Positions 1 through 8,100 of a stretch of DNA of 13,876 nucleotides are shown one piece after another. Location of the stretch: assembly GCA_019694835.1 (NCBI GenBank), contig JAIBBE010000260.1, positions 1 to 13,876 on the forward strand. Reading direction: 5' to 3'. The position numbers were made by a program, and so were the translations under genes. The DNA is from Fimbriimonadaceae bacterium. Lineage in GTDB: Bacteria; Armatimonadota; Fimbriimonadia; Fimbriimonadales; Fimbriimonadaceae. The first letter of the stretch is position 1. Each line of letters begins with the position of its first letter. The notes below the pieces were generated by a model. It ran no database searches. It was not told the DNA's origin and worked only from the letters and a program-made list of their open reading frames with translations.

Positions 1-74
1 ACCGATCCCGATGGGACTGAAGGAGCGTGATGGCTTCGTCCTTGGTCACGGCCCCGCCTCTCGGCACACAAGAA

Positions 75-103
75 AACGGCCGCACCATGTTAGCGCGGCC
101 GTT
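75..103 (-). terminator. Rho-independent terminator, minus strand
   Basis: Perfect 9-bp inverted repeat AACGGCCGC (75-83) / GCGGCCGTT (95-103) with an 11-nt loop. Read on the minus strand the stem runs straight into TTTTCTT, the usual uridine-rich tail; on the plus strand the following bases (CGTCATT) are poor. It sits 11 nt beyond a tRNA-3'-end-like sequence at 115-127, the usual spacing for a tRNA terminator, but no intact minus-strand gene lies directly upstream of it. Confidence 0.6.
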
Positions 104-114
104 CGTCATTGGAT

Positions 115-127
115 TGGTAGCGGGGGC
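115..127 (-). other. tRNA 3'-end-like sequence, possible att remnant
   Basis: On the minus strand this reads GCCCCCGCTACCA, the form of a tRNA acceptor 3' strand plus CCA. From memory, this tail is like that of some initiator or elongator tRNA-Met genes. The bases before it do not form a T-arm, so no tRNA gene is present. The terminator 11 nt further on and the recombinase gene nearby suggest a leftover attachment-site half. With only 13 nt, chance is possible. Confidence 0.35.
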
Positions 128-250
128 GCGCTTCCCCACGTTACAGGTGAACGTTACCCTGCCACCGAAGGCGCTGACCCGACCGCGTCGGCTCGCACGG
201 TGCGCAGCTTAGCCCTTGACTGGCGGGCAGATCAACGCCGTCATGTCCGC

Positions 251-835
251 ATGCCCTTCAGCGCACCCAGAACCCTCACCACCGCCGAGCAGGAGCTGAT
301 CCTCCGGGTCACCGCCGGCCACCCCCGCGACCACGCGATCATCTCCCTCGCCCTCGGCACCGGCCTGCGGCTCGGCGAGATCGTCGGCCTGAACGTCGGC
401 GACTTGTTCCAGGCAGACGGTCGGCCGCGCCAGCGGGTCCGGGTCCGCGCCGAGATCGCCAAGGGCGGACGGGCCGGGGACGTGTTCCTGCCGGACCGGC
501 TGGTCCCGAAGCTCGAGCGGCTTTGGGCCTTCAAGGTCGATCGAGGGGAGGCGCTGGCGCCGGCGGCTCCCCTCTTCTGCGCCCAGGCCGGCGGGCGGAT
601 CTCGAAGAGGCGCGTCCAGGTCGCGTGGCACGCGTGGCAGACCGTCGCGGGGTTCGACCGGCTCTACGGGTTCCACGCCCTCCGTCACGCAGCTGTCACA
701 AACGTCTACAGGGCCTCGCGCGATCTCTTCCTCGCGCAGCGGTTCGCACGGCACGCGTCTCCGCTCACGACCGTCGTCTACACGCACCCGTCCGACGACG
801 AGCTTCGGGAGCGGGTGCGGAGGCTGGGGTGCTGA
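251..835 (+). CDS. Short tyrosine recombinase/integrase
   Basis: Site-specific DNA recombinase of the tyrosine (phage integrase) family, 194 residues from ATG 251. All catalytic residues are visible: R40 in GTGLR, K71 in IAKGGR, H142 and R145 in HALRH, H168 in ARH and the nucleophile Y177 in VVYTHPSDD. The N-terminal SAM-like core-binding domain is absent, so the protein is essentially a catalytic domain; I recall similar proteins of about 200 residues as a subfamily with this form, so it need not be a fragment. The frame is open back to ATG 11, but that extension has no recognisable domain and crosses the tRNA-end-like sequence and terminator, so ATG 251 is preferred even though no good Shine-Dalgarno precedes it. 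It converges with the minus-strand gene ending at 1009. Activity and the element it moves are inferred. Confidence 0.85.
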   Translation: MPFSAPRTLTTAEQELILRVTAGHPRDHAIISLALGTGLRLGEIVGLNVGDLFQADGRPRQRVRVRAEIAKGGRAGDVFLPDRLVPKLERLWAFKVDRGEALAPAAPLFCAQAGGRISKRRVQVAWHAWQTVAGFDRLYGFHALRHAAVTNVYRASRDLFLAQRFARHASPLTTVVYTHPSDDELRERVRRLGC

Positions 836-1008
836 CTGCGGCCTGGCCCTTCACGCCGCGACCTGCCGAGCCCGAAAGCTCATTGGGTCCACTCTCCTCG
901 CCTGAAGCACGGTCCCTGACTTTTCAAACATCAACGGCGCGAAATGCGTGCCCCACCGCCGTGAACGATGTCGGTGGCGCCACACAGTCTGATCAGATTT
1001 GGTCAATC

Positions 1009-1371
1009 CTACTTGCACGGCACGACCTCGAGGTCCTGAATAAGCCGTATGTCAATTACTTCGTAGTCCACGCGGCGCAGTCCGATTGGAAGGTGGTTAT
1101 TGCGTCGCAACGTCACCTCACCTCTCCGAGCTCCATTCCTACCAATGATCTCCACCTTGACAAACGGGCGGTCGTACACGTAGTCGATGCGTGAGAATGG
1201 GTCTGTTGACCATTCCTGGTCGGTCGCGCACGTTCCGCTGACGACCTTCTTCGCTAGCGCCTCCTTTCCGACGCTCGCCATTAGCTTCACATCATTAACC
1301 TCGAGCCCCACAACTAGAATCGCGATCAATGCGCCAAGCGCGATTCCAAAGTTCCGCTTTCTCACCGACAT
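1009..1371 (-). CDS. Small membrane-anchored protein, candidate immunity protein
   Basis: 120-residue protein of no family I recognise. The N-terminus is basic (MSVRKR) followed by one hydrophobic segment at about residues 8-23 (FGIALGALIAILVVGL), so it is probably anchored in the inner membrane with about 95 residues outside the cytoplasm. That part holds exactly two cysteines (C48 and C119), which could form a disulfide. Its ATG lies inside the last codons of the RHS gene: ATGTCGGTGA is shared, a 10-nt overlap in a different frame that is typical of translational coupling. A GAGG lies just upstream of the start but very close. Being the last gene of the pair, directly after the variable C-terminal domain of an RHS protein, it is in the place where cognate immunity genes sit. 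That role rests on position and topology only; a stand-alone membrane protein is the alternative. Confidence 0.7.
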   Translation of the reverse strand: MSVRKRNFGIALGALIAILVVGLEVNDVKLMASVGKEALAKKVVSGTCATDQEWSTDPFSRIDYVYDRPFVKVEIIGRNGARRGEVTLRRNNHLPIGLRRVDYEVIDIRLIQDLEVVPCK

Positions 1372-2102
1372 AGCCTCGCTCGAATCATGTACCCTAGCGA
1401 TTGTGCTTGGTGCGTAAGCTGAACACCTCCGAAACCGCCGTAGGGATTCGCGAATGCTGCGCTAGCGGGATTGAAATCGATTCCGATTCCGATCCCGGCG
1501 TTGTTGAGGCGATAGTCGGGCATATGCGCACCCTGTGGGTCGGCGAGCTGTTCGAGAAACTCCCTGCCGTGGCTGGGCACCAGGGCCAGATGGCCCCAGT
1601 TGAAGCCCAGGTAGATATTTGCCGTCGCGTGCTGGGCCTGGTTCGATAGGTCATCAAATTGACTCTTGAATCCGTCGCTTCCCAAACGAACCTCAGAGCC
1701 TCGCGAGGCGAACGAACTGCCCACTATCAATTGAAATAGTTTATCTATTGTTTCTGCCTGCGACGCGCTGGTTTCTTCAGCCACGTCTGCCACGAGCGAG
1801 AACTGCTCGCAGCTGTTCTCGGCTACCCTTCTAATGACAGTTGGGCTGACGGGGGTCAGTCCTAGGGTCTCCGTCCCAAACCAGTGTATCTGTCGCTGGT
1901 TGTCAAATGTCGGAACGCCTACTCCAAACCCGAAATAGAATCTATTCACAAGCAATATGTAGTGAGAGATACATGGACCATCCTTCCAGCACGTTGTCTT
2001 GACCCACTGAACACCGGTCATGACATCAACAAAGCCGCCCGTTGAACCTACGGAAAAGCAAACGTTTCCAAGGAGCGGATCTGGACACGGCACGGCATTG
2101 CT
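1362..2102 (-). other. RHS variable C-terminal domain, candidate toxin tip
   Basis: Residues 2114-2359 of the RHS protein, after the conserved DPFGLF end of the core, where polymorphic toxins carry their interchangeable effector domain. It is 246 residues long and has six cysteines (in PCP, NVC, TTC, GPC, NSC and RLC), an even number that would suit an oxidising compartment. The most motif-like parts are QAQHATANIYLGFNWGH and, further on, PDYRLNNAGIGIGIDFN, with polar residues (Q, H, N, D) set among small residues. I do not recognise the family and assign no activity. The GG that often follows DPxGL in autoproteolytic RHS proteins is absent (FGLFSN). Base composition is patchy: I count 23 G+C in the 60 bases 1921-1980 against 33 in 3961-4020. 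Confidence 0.6.
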
Positions 2103-5100
2103 GAACAACCCGAACGGGTCAGTCGCTTCGTTTGGTGCATTGTTCACATACGCGTAGCGATTCCAGGATGTAGTGAGACTAGGCACGCCGCGCAATGGGT
2201 CGGGAGACAAGAAGCGGGGAGAGGATGCAGGCTTGTACCTAGCAAGCATGTAATCAAGCCCCGTTTCCGCATCTCGCTCATGGCCCGTGTACTTCCGCCT
2301 AGATAGGTAGCCAACCGGGCCGAGCGACTGGCCGAACGGGTAGAAGTCCGTCCGTTCCACCGGCCACCCGCCACTATCAGTGAGGACACGTAGGCTCCCG
2401 AGGTGATCTAGGTGGCGGAAGTACGAGACGAGGTGCTCGTTCGCGGCCGGAGGTTCCGCGCCCGATGTGCACCCGCAGAGGGTGTCGGGAGCTCCACTCC
2501 GGCCCGAACCCAGGCGCACTGAACTCGATGCGCCTGTCTCGTTCGTGAGCAGCGAGGTGATCTGCGTGAGGTACACATCGAGACACTGAACCGAGAGCGA
2601 CTGCGCCGACATCGTGTACGACGCGGCTGAAGACGCGAGACTCGGCGGCGTCAGGAGGTAAGTCGAGCCGTTGTCTATTCTGCGAGAGTAGAGGCGGAAG
2701 TTCTTGCCGTTGGATTGCTTCAGCGCCCAGCGCACGGTCGCTGTGGTGCCGTTTCTGGTGATCGCGACCGCCCTAACCTGGTTCGCCGACGATGTGGTCA
2801 CGCTCGGGTCGTAGGTTAAGGTCACTGGGGCAGACCAGTCGCTGTCCACGAAGTCATCGACGCGAATCCGGATGAAGTTTGTGTCCACAGCCGCGAACTC
2901 CGACTCCGAGATCGTAAAATTCCCCTGGGCATCAGGATGCACGCCCGAGACGAGGTTGGTGTACCCACCCGGAGTTCGAATGTCCACCGCGAACGTCGTC
3001 GCTCCCGGGACCCCGGAGACATTAAACGAGTACCCCGATGTCGTTGAGAGAGGTGATCCTGCAGATAGAGTTGGCGCCGAATAAGGTGATGCGGCCCGTT
3101 CGACCAGTAGCTGCCCGCCTCCGTAAACGAAGTCGCGCGTCAAGCTCGGCGCCGTCGCGCCAGGGTTCACCGTGAACTCCGCGAGTGTTCTCCCGTCCTC
3201 TCCGCGAATCTCGATCTCCGGCACACCGTTGCGGCTCGACAGCATGTATCGCACGACGCGCATGCCGGCAGCATCGTACGCGTACTGCTCGCCCGGCGAG
3301 TTATTCGGCGAGTTCGTTACCCCCTCGAAAAACGTCGAAAGCCGCCCGCCCGCTGACCACAATGCGGCCACCGACTGACCACCTGCTCCCGAGAAGCGCG
3401 TCATGTTCCCGAGAATGTCGTAGGCATACCCCGAATCCGTGCGTTGGTTCTTGCTGCTATAAGACGCGGTGAAATTCATGCCGGTCGGCGGATTGCCAAC
3501 ACCGCCCGTCCTTTGGCGTGAAATCATGTTCCCATACAGGTCGTAGTTGTACGACACGTTGTCCATCGCCTGACTGTCCGGGTAAAGAAACGCCTGCGGG
3601 AGTAGCTTCGCTTCGGCGAGCTGGCCGCCCGCCAAGTAGGCGAACTGCTGTGTGCCGATGGAGATGATGTTTCCTGCTCCGTCGTACGTGTAGCCGCCGC
3701 TGGCCCACAGTGTGCCGATACTCCCCTGCCCATCCATTATCCCCGACGCGGCGATGGATGCTGGCCGACCGAGCATGTCACGCGAAAGCGTCGTGCTCGC
3801 CCGGTTCTTGTAGCGCAGCGCGTTGAGGGCACCTGAGGGTCCGTAGTCGAACGACGGCGGAGTGGCATTTCCCTCGAGGAAGACCAGCGACTGCTCGGCC
3901 TCCAGGATGCCGTCAGTCGCGCCGTGCCGGTACTGATACTGGTAGCGCCGCAAATCGTCCTTTGCCGGTTGATAGGGAGATGTCAGTTGGGTCACCTGGC
4001 CCTGCGTGTTGTACGTGTACCGAGTTACCCAGTAGTTGCCCTCAGCCACGGGCTGATCAGGACGGTAAGCCCCGCCGGCCCAATCCACCCACTGTTCCAC
4101 GCCCGAAACGCGGCCGCCGAGACCACGGTAGACATAGCGCTTCCGCGAGATGAGCTTTCCATCGGAGAATGAGGACACAGTTGTGAGCTGCCCATTTGAC
4201 AGATCTGAAGTCTGGACGGCGTCGCTGCAGGCGTCGGTATGCACGAGCGCTGGCGTCTGGCACGACGACTCGTCGTAGCTGAGGTCAGCGAGCGCCTCGA
4301 CGTTGTGTGTGCCGAAGAATACGTCGTCGATGAAGAGGCCGGCGCCGGCTCCGGGATCGTTCGTGTCGCCCTTCTCAAACACGAACACCAGGAACATGTC
4401 GAATGTAGCGCCCTCCGGCCACTCGTCGAGAGACCACAGGTCCGCCGCGCGCACCGGTGTCGCGTGCTGCCAGCGCGCGAACGATTGCTGCTGGCTGTTC
4501 AGTCTGAGGATGACCCGCCGATCCGCCATCGTGTTCACCGGTGCACCGGTCGGCATTCGCGCGGCATAGACCGTGAATGTGTCGAAGTTCGCGCCCAGGT
4601 AGCGCACCTGACGCCAGTAATTGAACGACACGGTGTACTCGCGTGTAACGCCGTTGACGCGAGCTCTCACGGCCTGCGGCGTGCTGAAGCCGTCGGCTCG
4701 ATACCCGCAGCCATGGGAGGCCGTCGTTTGGCCAAAGTAGAGCACGTGGGTGTGGGACGACTCGCCTGGCGGCGGTGCGATGCATCCCGCATTAGCGTAC
4801 GGCTCGCTCTTCCAGTAGTGATTGGGATCGGTTTGCGGCGTGAAGACTCCGGTCGCCTCGTCGAGGCTGCCGAATTCCCAGTTCGCCGGGTGCTGGTCCG
4901 TGAACACGCCGGTGATCTGATTCTCCGTTCCGGTCGTCGCTGGGTGGGTCGGCGTTCCCTTGACCTTCTCCGTCCGCTTCAGCCGGCCCGACGAGTCATA
5001 CGTGTTGCGGAAGAAGTAGTTGCGCTGGATCCCCATCGCATCCTGCCAGGCGAGGAGATTGCCGGCGGAGTCGTAGCCCGGAGTCACAACACCATTGGTG

Positions 5101-8100
5101 CCTTCCTCACCGTACACCTTCTTGCCGCCCTCCGGTGTTGTCTCGCGCAGTAGCCGCCCCGCCGCATCGTATTCAAAGGTCCGGACCTGGCCGACCGGGA
5201 GCGTGCCGTTGCGCCACGCCACGAAGGGGTCTCCCACATACGAAGGGATGAGGTTCACGCGCGTGAGATGACCAGCTGGGTCGTAGCGGTACTCGACGTC
5301 AGACGATGTGGCCGACGGTCCGTGCACGAAGACCAAGCGGCCGAGGCCATCGTGATAGTAGCGGGTGATGGCGTCGGTTGTCTGCGAGGAGCCGGTCAGC
5401 GCCGTGCGGACTCCACGAACGGTCACCTGCTGGTGGGGTCCGCAGTACGTGCTTTCGACTGATGAGCCATCAGCGCGGGTGATTCTCTTGACCCGGCCGA
5501 GAGCATCAGGCGCGACCTGCAGGGGGTCTCCACTTCCATTGTCGTCGCCGTAATAGTAGACGGTCCCCAACGCGATGCCATTCCGAATTGGGACGCCTCC
5601 AATCTGGTAACTCGAGGACGCGTTGTGCCAACTCGTCACCGTTCCTGGATAGTCCGCTTCATTCATCCACTCGGAGACAAACACCACCCGTCCCATTTCG
5701 TCGTACTTTGACACCTGAATCGCGAGCGTTCCGTTGGGCTGACCGCGACGCAACTCGACTGGCCGACCCATGCTGTCGAATGTCGACTCAACGTAGATTT
5801 GATCTGCACCGCTGGGCGAGTAGTTGATCTCTGAGTCGCCGGATTGGATGGTGCGTACATGGAACGGATCTGGATAGATCGTTCGAACCGCCTGTTCGCC
5901 AGGACGAGTTGAAGAAGTACCGCGACCTAGCGCGTCGTACGCAAGCGTAGTGACTTGCCCGTTGGCATCGGTCGAAGACTCCGGCAGCCCGCCAACGTCT
6001 ATGCTGAGGTTCAGGGTCTTGTACGGTACGCCTGTGGATTTGGCGATTGCCAAGACGGCTCGCGTCGACGTGAGGTCCACAGCATATGCGGGCGCCGCGC
6101 TCACACCATCGGGGTACGTTTCAACACCTCCGCTATGCTTCGCGCTGGGGTTCCCCAGGGTGCCATCGTAATCTGTCGCGATCCACGGACCGTCGGGTAA
6201 TGCGGACTCGCTGACGTCCCATGGGCGATATGTACTCGTCTTCGTGAGCCTCCCTTTGCAGTCGAACTCCGTCGCGACCTTTGCTTTCTGAGTTCCTTCC
6301 TTCACCCAGGAGTACCGAGACGCTCCAACGATGTGGTTGAGGTTCTTGTGGCATTCCTGGGCGTCCGTGGAGCTCTCGTAGTCCGTGTACCTCTCGTGAG
6401 GGACGGTGGTGCCGCCGGACAGTGCCATGTAGTCACCGTCAACGGTGACTTTCTTCCAGAACCCCCAATCAGTTTGCAGTGAGTTTGTCACCGTCATCTG
6501 GCGCGGGTTCGCCGATTGAGGATCGAGAAAGCAAGCGCCGTTGTCGTCAAGGAACTTTGTCGTCTCACTCTGCCCGGCAAGTTTGATGACATCGCCTGCG
6601 GGTGTCGTTTTCGACTGATCCCACGCAAAGGTGGTCGCCCTGAGTGGCACGGACCCTGCGGAATACAAGATGGTCTGACCGCGCAATCCGTGGTTGTCCC
6701 ATCCCGCCCACCCGTTCGGGTCAGATTTGCCGCAGGGATGGCCGAGATATTGCGTCTCCGTCTTCGTACCGTCTGGCTGCTCCATAACGAACATGGAAAC
6801 GCGATCGACGGGGGTCGCAGTCTCACAAGTCGCGCCGCTCGAGCCGAAGTCGAATTCCCGAAGCCAATTCCACTCAGCACGGTTCATGCCGACCCCGTCC
6901 GTGGTCCCTAACCCGTCTGGGAACAGTCTTCTGCGGATAACACCGATCTCCGTTCGGACTTCATCTGGATTGGAACCTGCTCCGGGCCGGAGTCCAGACG
7001 TCCAGGATCCGTAGTGGTACTCACTCACATTACCGAGACTCGTCGTAATACGGGCGAGGAGTCCCTTATACCCTGCAGCTGGGCCCGAATGAACTTCGGC
7101 ACCGTACGTGTAGCGAATCGTGCCGCCGTCCACCACCGGACTGTTCGGACTTCCACCTACACCGGAGATCGTCACGGACGTCAGCATGGGCACGACAGTA
7201 CCGATCCCGTCGTCGTCGGTGAAAGTCATTTCGCCGTAGTGGAACGAATAAACGGTCATCAGAGGATTTGCGTTCGTTCCCTTGAAGACTACTGCGCTGG
7301 TCGTCTTCAGCAATCCAATCGCGCTTGCCTTGACAGGCAGTCCTTCGGAGTCCAGGTCACCGCTACGCCACACGTCGACATCGATCGTGTAACCGATTGA
7401 TCCCATAGCGTTCACGCTCCATATCCGCCGGATCGCTTCAGGATATGGATAGGTGGACGAGCAGCTGCCTATCTGGTTTGCCACGCAATACCGCTGCCAG
7501 TACTCGATGTTTACCTGGTTCCCATAGAGATCCTTAATCCACACGGGATAGAAACCGTTGCGACTGCTGTTACTTATCCAGTTCGATGAACCGGTCGGCG
7601 TGTTCACATCGGCTACGAGGCGCTCATAGCGAGTCGTGGTGCCGTCGGGGCCCTGGACAGTGTAGTTTTCCGGATCATTCGGCGGTCGATCTGAACAGTC
7701 ATCCGGCTTGTTGCACTTCGGCCCCTGTAGGTCGCACTTCGGCGGGCTATAGTTGCAGCACTCATCAGGTTCTGGCGCAGCTGCAGGACAAGCGCTGTGC
7801 CAGATGATCTTCCGCACCGGATGCGCATCCGTCGTCCACGGAGTGAAGCGGAATCGGTAGCCTGTGGGTTCCTCGATGGCCGACGGAGGATTCCCGTAAT
7901 AGCCGTTTGTGAAACTAGTTGAGTACTGCGAATAATCGAAAATGCGACCCATGTGGCTCACCCAGCCGAACCCGACCCAGCTCTGGCCGCTGAGTACCCG
8001 TTTCCAGACCGTCGCACCACCCTGGTCGGCGAAGCGGACTAGATCCCAGTGGGCAGCCTTGCTGTTGTAGTTTCGAGTCAGGCCGAACGACCACCCACCG

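Noticed and set aside
216..244. TTGACT with a -10-like CGTCAT as recombinase promoter
   Set aside because: The -10 match is poor and would leave only about 6 nt before ATG 251.
209..787. Minus-strand frame of 192 codons opposite the recombinase
   Set aside because: It is a shadow of a gene with a complete catalytic residue set, and its composition (Glu, Pro, Arg, Asp) is that of the complementary frame.
953..977. Inverted repeat CCACCG/CGGTGG between the recombinase and the small gene as a shared terminator
   Set aside because: Only 6 bp with a 13-nt loop and no T-tract on either strand.
4239..5153. Plus-strand open frame of 304 codons inside the RHS gene
   Set aside because: It lies fully antisense to in-frame YD and jelly-roll coding sequence, is rich in Arg, Val and Ala as expected for a GC-rich shadow frame, and shows no domain.
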